Shown: one piece after another, positions 48,350-62,152 of the stretch
How positions within the stretch are numbered: position 1 is the stretch's first letter
Layout of the letters: the number at the start of each line of letters is the position of its first letter
Source: Letharia columbiana
Taxonomy: Eukaryota > Ascomycota > Lecanoromycetes > Lecanorales > Parmeliaceae
Direction of reading: 5' to 3'
Assembly (NCBI RefSeq): GCF_014066305.1
Contig: NW_023501128.1
Span: forward strand, 1-64,000
Length of the DNA: 64,000 bases
Made by a program: the position numbers and the translations under genes
Notes under the pieces: model-generated
Database searches by the model: none
The model's input: only the letters and a program-made list of their open reading frames with translations
Told to the model about the DNA's origin: nothing

Positions 48350-50345
48350 CTCAACAGGAACACGGAGGTGAAGCCGAAAACACGTTGCAGCTTAGGTTGA
48401 CGTAAGTGTACCTTACAGCTTCAGGAGGTGGTATTACGCTAGCGTTACCCGTATCTCTGGCTTCTTGCCGTAATATAACCCGCAACAACAGTACATACCA
48501 AACATGCGTCGTCATTATCGAACCATTTTTTTCCAGTCGAGAAGTGCCTTCTCCTCACTCGAGAGTTTCATGAAAGCCCACGCATATAATGGAACGTTTG
48601 ATTTTTTGTGCTCTGGCCCATCTCGCCTCCTCCTAATCGTTAATCTTCCCCACATATCGCACCTATTACTACACTCCAATCTACTAGTCTTACACCTCAG
48701 ATTCAATGAATATTGCGGACCATCATCAATGTCGGGCTGTTCGAAAACACGTCCGGAACCTAAAGAACCAGAACTGGGTCAGGACTTTGCTTCTTTCATG
48801 CGAATACTAGGCGATTTACGCTTAATTGGGTTGAGGGTGTAAGAGACCTTTACTCCCGAAAATCATGCTTTTTGACTGGCGGTTTTCTGGTAGGAATAGT
48901 GGAATGATGAGGAAGTATATGTACAAGGGTAGTTCGGTTCTGGGAAGGGGCCCTGGAAACCTCAGTGAAAGCAGGAATGAGACCGTTGAGACTCTGTTGT
49001 GCGGTTTGCTACTGTCAGCATCGCTTGCTGTCGGGAAGGAAGGGGAAGTGGTAATGTACCTCTGTCGCATGGTTTCTTTTGCAGTTCCCGATGGCGTCGA
49101 AGCGAACCCGGCGGCACTATGGCGCACTAGGGTGTAGGATTCGAAGGTCAACGTCCATGCAGAACATACTGTGCGAGTTGATAGGAGGGCGATTGCTGTT
49201 CTCGGCACCATCGGAGTTGAGAACTTCAGGGTCGACAGATGAATATAATTGAAGCAACGTATGAAAAGGCTATGCTAGAGCTACCGAGAAAAGAACGAAC
49301 GGGCGGTTAGGAATGAGGATGGGATTGATTTGAGGTAAAAGAAGAAGGGGAGTGCACACACATGCACTCGCATATGCGACTATGCAACATTCATCTCGGT
49401 CCCGCAAGACAGGGGAAACAAGCACTCTTCACTATCGAAATTGCTCTCTGGAGGGCTGATCAAACGACACCAGGGTTAAGCTTACTCGAAACAAAGTGAG
49501 CAGAGTGGGATATTGAACTGGATGGAAGCTTCCAGTACAACGCCAGAAGACTAACGTTTTGGCATATCCACGACACGAGATGATGAGGCGATCATAGACT
49601 TAGAACATCAGAGAATCGGATTCGTTCTATTTGACAAAGAATGCCGTTATTCCTCTACCTATTTGATCCCAAAGGTTTGGGGAGCACTTTGCTATGCTGA
49701 AAGCCTATCCTCAGGCTCGAGGCAAGATTGTGAGGCCTGCCCAAGAACTCCCAATACTTCAGATATCTTCGAGATACAGTTTGTCCTTCTCTGTATGCTA
49801 GGGTTTTCCTTGATGATAAGAAATGGCAGACTTTACCCTCCACTGGGTTTTTGCTCTCCGATGATCGTCTACTTCCACAACGCTAGGTCATTCGTCCCAC
49901 TTTGTCTGGCCAATTTAATGCTTTCATTCCATTCATTTGATGAACTAATCTCTGTCGTGAGTTCTTCGATAGAGCACGAATTGCTGCCTACTTGTTCAAG
50001 AGCAATTCCACCTTTTTTCCTTCATGTCAAAGATCTTGGTTAGCGCCGGTGTCGCGGTGTCGCGACATCCACCAGCATTCTTTTGCGACCATGAAAATTG
50101 GGAGCAATCAAGTGCTGAGAGGAGAATGCAGTTCCGACGGGAAATCTCCGATGAAACATACAGCCGCCTATCAGTTCAAATTTGATTGCGACCCATCAAC
50201 AGTTTCGCCAGGCACCTCTCATGGCGCGTGGGCGCCAGTGCGGAATCACCAGTGAGGGATAAACACAAACGAAGACATAACTTTGAGAGACAAGTAAGCT
50301 TTTCTGTCTCTACTGGAGCTGGCAACAGTTTCTAGGTGCTCAACA
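48350..50345. other. Gene-poor region between SPC3 and the secreted orphan
   Basis: Two kb with overlapping short frames on both strands (longest about 130 codons, 48822-49211 minus and 49663-50043 plus) and no recognisable protein. It must contain the SPC3 promoter near its left end. Confidence 0.35.
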
Positions 50346-51066
50346 ATGCGCCTGATCAATGTCTGCCCTGTCTCAGCGCTGTCAGCTGTCCTTGCCTTTC
50401 TCACAGTCATCTCTTCAGCTACCCCACATACGCCATTGCTTACCAGAAAAGGCGATGATGTCGAAACCAAGCGAGAGCAAGTATCTCTTTCTTCCGACGG
50501 TACTCTCGGACCACGTCCGCTCGCCAAACGCGTTGATATCAATGATCTCGTGTCAACGGAACTTGGCCAATGGACTATGCACGTCATCAAATACTACGCG
50601 CTGGTGCCTGTGGAATCAGCGGCCCAGGCTCTTGAGTCGTATGAGCTCCTGAGCGATCCTCTTCCTGCAACAGCATATCATTCACTGATAAACCTTGCTC
50701 TAGTTTCTACAGCAACATCAAGAGACAGGCGTCTGCCATGAGTCAACAAAGCGCAGCTGCCTCCTTACCGGCCAGACTCAATAGCAAAGCCGGCAACTTG
50801 TTCACGGCAAACTCGGCCTTTTTCCAGTTGAAAATATGGTGTACGTCAACCAGTATACCGTGGTCGTTTGTGACAAATTGGGCTTTGAGAATGAATGACA
50901 GCTCCAGCGGTGGCTATACTGGCCTATATTATATGTAAGCACCTTCTAATGTGTCTGTTGTTGAGCGGACTGCTCACGCCTATTCAGGTGGTTCGTCCAC
51001 ACAACAGGAACTGTGATCTGGGTGACGTTGACGTGCTCGGGGATCCCTACACCAGGCATCGTCTGA
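50346..51066 (+). CDS. Secreted protein of unknown function, candidate effector
   Basis: Three exons: 50346-50638, 50704-50934 and 50988-51066; 200 aa. Residues 1-25 or so (MRLINVCPVSALSAVLAFLT) form a signal peptide. After splicing the core reads LGQWTMHVIKYYALVPVESA, then ALESFYSNIKRQASAM, ANSAFFQLKIWC, SIPWSFVTNWALRMND and GYTGLYYMWFVHTTGTVIWV. This layout (helix, Ser-Phe-Tyr turn, IPW-x-FV motif, Gly-Tyr/Phe-Thr-Gly turn and a final hydrophobic strand) is one I associate with a family of small secreted proteins in plant-associated Dothideomycetes, of unknown role; that link is from memory. Both introns restore the pattern. Only three Cys. It lies about 0.4 kb from the AT-rich island. Confidence 0.78.
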
Positions 51067-51480
51067 AGAGCCGGAGTGGTTGGAAAGGGTGGAGAGAAGT
51101 TTTGGATGAGGGTACGCAGGCTGGCGAAGAGAAGAGCAAGGCGCCAGATCTCAGTACCTGCTTCGTGATGACGAGAAGAAAGGTAGTATGAGTGTGAGTG
51201 TCTCCGCCTTTGAGACTAGCGGTTCCCTCTGTCGGAGCTTTCTTCCCCTACGCGCTCTTCCTTACCTCGAAAGCAAAAATATCGCTCGGTTCCATTTGGG
51301 TCCTAAAATCGTCAACAGCATATCCAGAGATGGAATGCAAATACGCCTAAGACACATGAATGGCAATCCTCTCACCGCAATCACCACTATGATGCAGATG
51401 GCGTCTTTGCCGCTGCGTAATGATGTAGCGTATTTAGAGTAGCAAGTACAAGACAAGCAAATGATTGGAGGTAGAATCCT
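51067..51480. other. Intergenic flank of the AT-rich island
   Basis: About 400 bp of ordinary composition between the secreted orphan and the AT-rich island. Holds the orphan's 3' flank; short frames only. Confidence 0.35.
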
Positions 51481-51634
51481 GCCAATTTGCCCGAGAGTCT
51501 GTACCTAGGTACGTAGGTACATGTACTTTATATAATAACAATTCTGACAATTCTGGAGGGGAGGAAAGAAACGGGCACTCGTAGCCAATCGAAGGATCGG
51601 CATCTCGGCCTTTTGAGACAGCCCGCGTCTATAC

Positions 51635-52105
51635 ATAACCGCCCCACTATTATTAATACTACACTCCATTACTTTATTACTTGTTATCCATCTATAGACT
51701 CTTTTAATCCTCCTATTAATTTTTATATAGTTCTTTACATATAAGAGCTTTCATAGCGTACTCATTTTCTCTTTATCTATTTCTGCTAAACGCCTTTCTG
51801 ATGTAATGAATATAGACTGTATAGTTTTAATTTATTGTATAATTGTTATGTATTTTATAGTATAATCGGGTGGCGGATCGAATATCTTCTTTTTTAATTA
51901 ATCTTATTATTAGCTAAACTTCTATACTTCTAACGAACTTTTATTGTTTATGTTAAGATATTAAGATTCTATCTAATATTAATAGTAGATATTTAATTTA
52001 TTATAAGCCGAAGTTTAGTTACTGATTTAATCGTTAATCTTTATATACTTATTATGTAGTAGTTAGAACTTAAACTTTTCTCTATATATTCTATTGTTTC
52101 TTAGA
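51635..52105 (+). repeat. Direct repeat copy 1 in the AT-rich island
   Basis: Shares ordered landmarks with copy 2: ATAACCGCCC (51635), CTATAGACTC (51692), GATCGAATAT (51876) and CTTAAACTTTTC (52069). Spacing differs by small indels. Confidence 0.75.
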
Positions 52106-52166
52106 TGAACTTAGATATTTGTATTTTTGTGATATTTTTTTTAAAGATAGTTATCTTTATTATTCG

Positions 52167-52740
52167 ATAACCGCCCGAGGTATAATGCTTTCTACCATAT
52201 TATTAATACTATCTTTATAACTACTTATAATCTACTCTAATCTGATCATTCTATAGACTCTATTTAATCCTTTCTATTATGAATTGTTTTTATAGTTTTT
52301 TATATATAAGAGATTTATATATAGGTATCCCCTCTAATCTTTAATACTCCTTACTATTATTACTAATTTCTCTCTAAACGCCTCTTCTAAATATCGAATA
52401 ATATTAGATACTATCGAATATATTTAAATCTTACTTTATAATTATCTTTATGGTTTTAATAGAGTAATAATCGTGCCAGATCGAATATTCTATTCTTTAA
52501 TTAATCTTACTATTATTAGTCGAGAAACTTCTAATACTCTAACGAAACGTTTCTATTAATTTATAGGTTAAAGATATTTAAAGACTTCTATCTAATATTA
52601 TGAAGTGGATATCTAGTTTCGATTATAAGCTCGCTAGAGAATATATAGTTATCGGTATTAAATCGATTAATCTTTTATATACTTATTATAGTAGTGCTTA
52701 AACTTAAACTTTTCTTCTATATATTCTAATTATTCTCTTT
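52167..52740 (+). repeat. Direct repeat copy 2 in the AT-rich island
   Basis: Same landmarks in the same order at 52167, 52251, 52479 and 52703. The offset grows from 532 to 634 bp along the unit, so copy 2 has gained, or copy 1 lost, about 100 bp in several steps. Old, strongly mutated duplicate. Confidence 0.75.
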
Positions 52741-53574
52741 AAAAGCGTAACTTATACTATTTATATTAGTCTTACTAGAATATTTTTTTTTAAGATAGGT
52801 TATTAATTCTTTATACTATATATAGTATTGGCGGATATTATTTATTAGGTATATTAATATATTATTCTAATTATATAGGGAACTCCGTACGAAATTCCTT
52901 ATAAACTTTTTTCTCTTAGAATTTTGAGATCTTCGTTTTTTTTTTTATGTATTTTATTTTCGATATAGGTTGGTTGTAATAGTTATTTATAAGATGGTGG
53001 GGTTTGGCTAATTTAACACTATAACTAATATATCTCTAAGATTCTTAACTTTTATTTTGGTTTTATAGAATATGGTATTATGTATAGCCCTTATGCTATT
53101 GAAGCTATATCTTTTAATTGGCTTTTGTTTTATAGTATATCGTTGTTTTTAATTTATATTTATTAATTTTAGAACTTAGTTTTTAATTAGTATTTAATGT
53201 AAGTTTTATACCTATAGTATTTATATCTACTATTTATATTTAGTCTCTTTGAGTTAGTAATAATAATTTATTGGATTTTTATTTTTGTAATTAATAAGTA
53301 TGTAATTATTAGTTTTTAATAATTAATAGTGGATAAAGATTTATAGATTGTAATATATAATATTGTTTATTTGTATTTAAGATATAATATTATGTTTAAA
53401 TCGTATGATTTTTGGTAGTGATATTAATTTATTTATAAATTTTTTTGGTTATTACTATGTAATGATACCCCTCGACCTCGCACCTAGATTTGACCTTGAC
53501 TGTCTTCGAACGCAACATTCGATCACTTCCCATTTTGTCCCAAATATCCTCTGGAGTCAATTTTGTATCCTACC

Positions 53575-54858
53575 ATGGCACCCTCCGACGAGGAGAATAC
53601 ACGTCAGAAAGCACAGGACGACGCGAACCCGTTCATTGCCTTCCGCCGATTTGCCGACGACCAGATGTCGACTCTCATGAACGGTGTCTTCAGTATATCC
53701 TCACTGTTTGCATCTCCTTCGACCACTCCTCGCCGCTCAGTTCAGGACTACGAGAAATGGTTACAGGAGGCACGAGAGTCATCACAATGCCTTGCCCGCG
53801 AAGCAGATGAAGCGGGGAGGATCATGGACGTGTATACAAGAGCCCACAAGGAGGGTCAGCATGCTATCCAGGGAGACATCCAGGAGCCCACTAGTTGTGA
53901 CGACAGTGAACTTCGGAGATGCCCTTACAGACCGACTGAGCAGGAGGGACTTCCGTTGGAGAAGCCAGGCCTTAACATTTGCCTCATGGACGATGCTACC
54001 CGCTCTTATCTCTCACTTGCTACCTTCAGCCTATGTCTCCCAAGTAACATTCTTACTGCTCCAGTGCTTGGGGAGCAGCTGCCCTCTGTTCCAATAGCTT
54101 ACCTACTTTACAGCCCATATTCGCCTGTGCGGCTCGAGCAGCAACCCCATCTTTGCGATCACGGCGCCAAGTGGAGAGAAGCGTTCGAGGATCTGCTAGC
54201 TGTGCAAAATGGTCAGGAACTACCACCTAAGTGCTCGCAGAGAATGCCGGAAAGCAGCGTCGACTGGGTGAGAGGAATGATAGATTTGGCAATATGCAAA
54301 CAAGTAGAAGATACCGAGGAATCGAGCAGTGCTGCTGGCAAGACGTCAGAGGCTACAAACCAGGATCTCGGACTTCTGTCACGCTTTACCAACGCAAGGC
54401 AGCCGGAGAATGACGCTGATGAGGAAGAAGACGCGGACAATGATGATCTCGATGAGGAACGTGATGCTGGGGTTACGGAATTGGACGTGTACGACAGATT
54501 CTTTGGCTCTCAGCGGCCAACATCACAGGGTACTGCCAGGGCCGCCGCTCGACGCTTTGCACATCTCCAACAGGACTCCTCTCCGTCCGACACAGACACT
54601 AGAAACCCGAGTATACTCTCCACCCTCACCACTACGGAGCGGACTACTCTCCAAGACGGTAGCGTACACACCAAGGTTGTGCTCATAAAACGCTTCTCGG
54701 ACGGGCGCGAAGAGAACACGGAAACAGTACAACATCAGAATGCTGTCCGCCAGACACATGATGCTGCGTCAAAGTCTATCAAAGGTGAGGATGTTAGGAA
54801 CACTGGGAAGGACAGGGAGACCAAAGTGAACAAACCTAGCGGCTGGTTTTGGTCCTAG
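53575..54858 (+). CDS. Conserved fungal protein of unknown function
   Basis: Intronless, 427 aa from ATG 53575. The N-terminal NPFIAFRRFADDQMSTLMNG and SLFASPSTTP, a central segment with SYLSLATFSLCLPSNIL, YLLYSPYSPVRLE and WREAFEDLLAVQNG, and the C-terminal TTTERTTLQDGSVHTKVVL with KRFSDGREENTETVQ are the pattern of a protein found widely in filamentous ascomycetes, as I recall it. No enzyme motif, membrane segment or signal peptide is visible; acidic low-complexity stretches separate the parts. It ends KPSGWFWS. The gene starts only about 110 bp from the AT-rich island, so its promoter is probably short or lies within the island edge. Confidence 0.87.
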   Translation: MAPSDEENTRQKAQDDANPFIAFRRFADDQMSTLMNGVFSISSLFASPSTTPRRSVQDYEKWLQEARESSQCLAREADEAGRIMDVYTRAHKEGQHAIQGDIQEPTSCDDSELRRCPYRPTEQEGLPLEKPGLNICLMDDATRSYLSLATFSLCLPSNILTAPVLGEQLPSVPIAYLLYSPYSPVRLEQQPHLCDHGAKWREAFEDLLAVQNGQELPPKCSQRMPESSVDWVRGMIDLAICKQVEDTEESSSAAGKTSEATNQDLGLLSRFTNARQPENDADEEEDADNDDLDEERDAGVTELDVYDRFFGSQRPTSQGTARAAARRFAHLQQDSSPSDTDTRNPSILSTLTTTERTTLQDGSVHTKVVLIKRFSDGREENTETVQHQNAVRQTHDAASKSIKGEDVRNTGKDRETKVNKPSGWFWS

Positions 54859-55232
54859 AAGCTTTGAATGTTCTCTTTATGGAGTTTGGCTAAGCATGGG
54901 GTCTGGTGACGGTAGCATTAGACCCTAGGTAGCATAGCTTGGTCGAAAGGCAAACACTTTTGCTCTTGGGGGGGGGGGGTTTTATGACTCTGTCTCTCTG
55001 CTCGTAGGGCTATGGATTCCACTCAGTGCGTTTGATGATGTAGCTATTCACTCATACGGCCTTTAGGTAGCGGAGACTTTTTTCACGTACATTAGGAATC
55101 ACATCCATCACTTATGGTAGAAAGTCCATGGTATCTCTGAGAAGGTGACCGCCTTTAGCGCTCTGTGTAGTATGTAAGGTGCTGTGGTATCCAGCATGCT
55201 ACATGAGATCAGCTCCGAAAAGATACGCTTCA
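54859..55232. other. Intergenic 3'-3' spacer with G tract
   Basis: 374 bp between convergent genes. A run of about 12 G near 54968-54979 is followed by TTTTATGAC. No gene. Confidence 0.45.
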
Positions 55233-56759
<1,527 letters not shown>

Positions 56760-57191
56760 CGTGAAGGAGAGGATCGCAGATCCCTAGTCCAAGCCGTATG
56801 GTAGAGTACCAGCTGGAAGGCAGATCACAGTTATCGTCTACGCTTGGTGTGAATTGAAAGTCTTCGAAATTGACAGGGTAAGAATTTGGATGATGGGTAC
56901 TAGGTATTGCAGAAAGCAGTAAAGTAGTCAATCTGGGGTTACGCGCAGCAGCGCGGTTCCCAGCGCGTGAACGAAAGTAGCCTAGTGCGGGCAGTGGCAT
57001 GCCTTGAGATGCAACCAGCTTCCTTACCAGACCTTTTCTCATAATTCACACAGACCCTTCACTTTCTGTCTCCATATATAGTGAAGAGGCTGATGAGGCA
57101 GTGAGTACACACAAACACAAATGGACTTCTGACGGATATTGGCATTCTGACCAGACAATAGCCTCTCGGACAGCATTACGAAAACGTCAAG
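56760..57191. promoter_or_regulatory. Divergent intergenic region HAT2 / XRN1
   Basis: 432 bp between the two start codons; must carry both promoters. No TATA box obvious. No other gene. Confidence 0.5.
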
Positions 57192-60100
57192 ATGGGTGTT
57201 CCTAAATTCTTCAGATGGTACCACCCTTGTCATTCAGAAGGAGGATTGAATACTTACATTGCGCAGGATGAGCGAGAGGTATCCGGCAATATCTCAACTC
57301 ATAGCGGAGAACCGGATACCTGAATTTGACAATCTCTGTAAGCTATGCAGACCTGGACAGATGAGGATGATTACAGCGCCTGATGTATGTCTCTAGACCT
57401 CGACATGAACGGCATCATACACAACTGTACCCACAACGATTCAGATTCGCCTACATATCGCATGACCGAGGAGAAGATGTTCATTGCTATTTTCAACTAC
57501 ATTGAACATCTATTCGGCAAGATCCGGCCAAGAAAGTTGTTTTTCATGGCGATTGATGGTGTTGCTCCTCGTGCCAAGATGAACCAGCAGCGAGCTCGCC
57601 GATTCAGAACGGCTTTGGACGCCGAGAAAGCAAAGGAGAAGGCGTTGCGAGAAGGTGTCGAGATGCCCACAGAGGATGCTTTCGATAGCAATTGCATCAC
57701 CCCGGGTAAGGCCGATCTATGTTAATGGCGCAAAACTCGGGCAAAGAGCTTACAGGCACAGGGACGGATTTCATGGCCAAGCTGACACGACAACTCAAAT
57801 ATTTCATCAACAAAAAGATTTCAGAGGACATTGACTGGCAGGGCGTTGAGATTGTGCTTTCAGGGCACGAAGTACCTGGGGAAGGAGAGCACAAAATTAT
57901 GGAATATATCAGACTTGCGAAAGCTCAGCCAGAGTATGATGCTAACATCAGACATTGTCTTTATGGCCTTGACGCGGACCTTATCATGTTGGGCCTGCTC
58001 AGCCACGACCCTCATTTTTGCTTGCTGCGAGAGGAGGTCACTTTCGGTCGAGCGACCCAGAAGAAATCCAAGGAACTGGAGCATCAGAATTTCTACTTGA
58101 TGCACCTGTGCATTGTCAGAGAGTATTTGGAGTTGGAGTTTCAGGAGCTAAAGGAACCATCTGTTCTGGATATCCCTTTTGACATGGAACGAGTCATAGA
58201 CGACTTTATCTTGATGGCTTTCTTTGTTGGGAATGACTTTCTGCCAAACCTTCCGAACCTGCATATTAACGAAGGGGCATTGGCTCTCATGTTCAAGGTG
58301 TATAAATCCGTCTTACCGAAAGCTGGTGGTTACATCAATGAACGCGGCGCTATCAACATGGCGCGGCTAGCACTTCTCTTGGAGGAACTTTCTCACGTAG
58401 AATATCGCTTTTTCGAATCCGAGAGTGCTGATGAAAGTTGGTTCAAAGGAAAACAAATGGGAAAGGTGGATGTCATGGAGAAAGACGGGCGGAGGAACAA
58501 AAAAGCGCCTTTGTCGATGTCTAGTCATCAGAAGGACCTGTTCAAGCAAGTGAAGAAATACGTCAGCAGTCGGTCCAATGATCCTTCCATTCCAAAGGCT
58601 TCTTTCGAGTTCCCTCCAAACTTGAATGCCAGAGATAGGAAATTTGTCCAAGAGCTGGCTGAAGATTTCCATTTGCAATGGAAGAGCGTGGCAAATGATG
58701 AGGGTGAAAAACATTTGCAGCTCGACTTTCCTAGCAAACTTCAAGGAGACGAAGATGATGAGGATGTGGAAGATGAGGAGGCATCGATCGCATTGCTTCG
58801 TGTCATCAAACGCTACGATAATGCTAAGGTAGTCGACATCACGCCAGAAGAAGTGCAGGAGCAAGTGGACAAGAAGTACGAGGAGAAATTTCAGACTTGG
58901 AAAGACAAATATTATAAGAACAAGTTCGGATGGGGCCGGGAAAACGACACAGAAATGCGCAACTTGACAGAAAATTACGTTCAGGGGTTGCAGTGGGTGC
59001 TATTGTATTACTACCGTGGAGTGGCATCCTGGCCGTGGTATTACGGGTACCATTACTCTCCAATGATATCGGGTAAGCGCTCTTTCAGTTTCCCTCCGCT
59101 GCGAATCCTCAGTGCTTCTACTGACACGTTATAGATGTCAAACTGGGCTTGAACGCAGACATAAACTTTCAGCTAGGACAGCCGTTCAGACCATATCAGC
59201 AATTGATGGGCGTCTTACCTGACCGAAGCAAGACCATTGTACCAACACCCTATCACGATCTTATGACAAATCCTAAATCGCCCATCATCGATTTTTATCC
59301 TCGAGACTTTGAATTGGACATGAACGGCAAGAAGATGGAATGGGAGGCGGTAGTCAAAATTCCTTTCATCGATGAGCGTCGATTGTTGCCAGCAATGAAA
59401 ACCAAGGAACATATGCTATCCCAAGCCGAAAAGGATCGCAACGAATTCGGAGTGTCGTTGAGATTTTCCTACTCGGGAGATGTTGAATTTACCTATCCTA
59501 GTTCTCTTGTTGGCATATTTCCCGATATATCGAATTGCCACTGTGTGGAGAACATTTTCGATCTACCAACGATGGAAGGCTTGGATTATCATGTCGGGTT
59601 AATGCGTGGTGTCAAACTTGGGGAGTCTGCACTCGCTGGCTTTCCAAGCTTGAACACGCTACCCTTCGCGGGAAACCTTGATTTCCATGGTGTGAACATC
59701 TTCCAACAAGACAGCAGAAACGAGAGTATGGTCATCGCCTTGCTGGAGCCGGAGCCGCGGACAAAGGTCGAAGCCGCAAAGTCTTTGCTTGGTCGTAAAG
59801 TCCATATTGGCTACCCTTTTCTATCCGAAGCCAAAGTCATCCGGGTCTCCGATGAATTGTTCAACTATAGCATGCCCGAGAATGGTGCAGGTCAGCCAAT
59901 TGCGGTACCTCACGGCCCCCAAGAGATCGATATGTGGCATAGGAAAGCCGAGCGGATCGAATCTGTCTACAGCAAGAGATTAGGAATGATGATTGGGGGA
60001 ATCCAATCACTCGTCCACGTCGACACTCTGAAAGGTTTAAAGAAGACTGATGACGGGGCCACCGTCAAGGAGTACGCACACATAGAAGGTATAGAAACGG

Positions 60101-61713
60101 ATTATGCTTCGCAAACCGTGGTAGAGGAAGTAGCCAGCGAAGACCCGCGTTTCTTGGAAAAGGCTGCACTCTCAATAGAAGAAGAATTTCCCATAGGATC
60201 AAGAGCTTTTTTCCTTGGGGAGTTCAATTACGGCAGGCCTTTACAGGTTGTTGGCCACACAGCGAACAAAGCGGACCTGTGGGTCTCGACTGTGGCAGCA
60301 AAAGTCCCAGAGTTCGGCCGTCAGATAGTGAAGGATGCAGACCGTCACTCGCACTACACCCCTTCGTTCGCGGTTGCAAAAACTTTAGGCCTGAACCCTC
60401 TCGTCCTCAGCAAGATTACCTCTTCTTTCCAAGTGGCTCTTGATGATAATAGGGTCAATCTGGGCCTGAATCTGAAATTTGAAGCGAAGAAACTAAAGGT
60501 GCTTGGGTACTCGCGAAAAACGTCCGGCTGGGAGTTCAGCGAGAAGGCAGTCCAGCTGATACAACAATACATGATCAAGTTCCCGGAATTCATCGCTGGA
60601 ATACAACGGAACTCGCAAGGCAACGTTTATGACGCCACTGACTTCTACCCTCAATCCGAAGCGAAGGATAGGATAAAGGCCATACAGACTTGGCTCAAGG
60701 AGATTGAATCCAAAAGCTTTGAGAAAGTACCTCTGGACGCAGAGCAGCTGGACTCTGAAGCAGTCGGCAAGATCGAGCAGGCTGCCGATCAGGCCTTCCA
60801 GATGGATCCACCGGGAAAAGGTGTCAACAAGAAAATCAATGGCGCACCTAGGAACGCCCTATTGAAACCCTCAGATGCGGAGCAAAGACTGAGTCACCAG
60901 CGATTCTCGCTTGGCGATCGCGTAGTGTATGTCCAAGATTCAGGCCGAGTGCCGATAGCAACACGCGGGACAGTCGTTGGGAAGACGCGGACCTCAAGGA
61001 CTGTTCTTCTCGATGTCGTCTTTGATGTCACCTTTATGAGTGGTACATCCTTGGAAAACAGATGCTCGCCGTTTCGAGGATCTACCGTACCTATTCATAC
61101 TGTATTAAATCTCACGGATCGTCAGGTGGTCGCCGGATCTCGTGCCGGCGAGCAAAATCGGCCGCAAGCTCAAACGCAGCGGTTAACCGTAAATGTATAC
61201 GGAGCGCCCCTTGGACCAAACGGTCGAGGGCAACTAGTTCCAGCACAGGTGCCAGGACCTCTTCGAGGATCTTTCCGAGGAGCCGTGGCTGGACAGTCGA
61301 ATGGATTTCGTGGTGGAGCCCCGAGGGGTCGAGGTGGTCCCGGCCGTATCGATGGGCAGGATGGGCAACAGCAAACACTTCCAATACGCAATCAACCGTC
61401 CGCGCAATTTAATGGCTCTCGTGGAAGAGGTGGACAGCCAAATAGCACGAGTGGCGGTCCTAACTCTCAGCAAATCAACCGAAACGTTTATGCAAGGCTG
61501 GACGGCGCCGAGGCTGACAATGCTGTGGCTCAAACCAATTCAGCCTTCCAGTCACGATCATATGCAAATACGCCACCCCCAGCAAGTCTAGATAGCAGAG
61601 GAGGTGGTAGAGGAGGACGAGGCGTGGTCAGGGGCGGTCCTCATCGTGGAATCCTTCCAAGAGGAAGAGGAGCGCTACGAAGTAAAGCGACTGTGGTAGT
61701 ACAGCAGCAGTAA
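57192..61713 (+). CDS. XRN1: Cytoplasmic 5'-3' exoribonuclease Xrn1
   Basis: Degrades decapped mRNA from the 5' end. Five exons: 57192-57217, 57267-57337, 57397-57705, 57762-59072 and 59135-61713; 1431 aa. The catalytic domain carries MGVPKFFRWMSERYP, LDMNGIIHNCTH, AIDGVAPRAKMNQQRARRF, GHEVPGEGEHKIMEY, YGLDADLIMLGLLSHDPHF and FVGNDFLPNLPNLHI, all acidic metal ligands intact. After WPWYYGYHYSPM come the SH3-like and other beta domains typical of Xrn1. The last 150 residues are rich in RGG-like and Gln/Asn sequence (GGRGGRG), longer and lower in complexity. Xrn1 rather than nuclear Rat1 because it lacks the Rat1 zinc knuckle and has the long C-terminal half. Confidence 0.95.
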
Positions 61714-62152
61714 TGATTCCTAGAACATAGCGAAGGGGCCGGGCCATATATTCAGACACCATTTGGTAGGGCAAAGTGGATGATTGGATGTCCACCGCGC
61801 GGTTCGCGCTGTCAAATTTCGGTCGGTTATCGAACCTTTACATATCCATCTAGATAGGACCGTAATCCCGGGCGAGCCCCAGAGACTCCAGGTCTTTTTC
61901 CGCACGTACATCGCAGAATGCTTTGCTTGATCAGTCCATTCTTACATCTGCTTAGCAGATTGAAAGGGCTACAGCCCAACCACATCTTCGTTCATTGGGT
62001 AATCCCCACATTTACACACATTATGGAACACGTACCCAAAAATAAGCAGATTGCCTTTTTCTTAGCCGCCAAATCTACAGCGCAATAGATATTTACATCC
62101 TTGACCACTGCAATCAGATACGAAGAACAAAGGTAAGCTATAATTATTGGCC
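61714..62152. other. Intergenic 3'-3' spacer
   Basis: 439 bp between convergent XRN1 and the questin-oxidase-like gene; terminators of both. No gene or repeat recognised. Confidence 0.4.

Larger units (their letters stand above)
51490..53465. repeat. AT-rich, RIP-like island with duplicated element remnants
   Basis: About 2 kb dominated by A, T and TA steps, with no open frame of 60 codons between 51457 and 53404, in sharp contrast to both sides. Composition is what repeat-induced point mutation leaves of a transposon or other repeat. The left 1.2 kb is two diverged direct copies (see separate entries). The right part (52750-53465) shares no obvious unit with it and may be a second element. 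The right boundary is abrupt, about 110 bp before the next gene's start. Original element class cannot be read. Confidence 0.85.
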
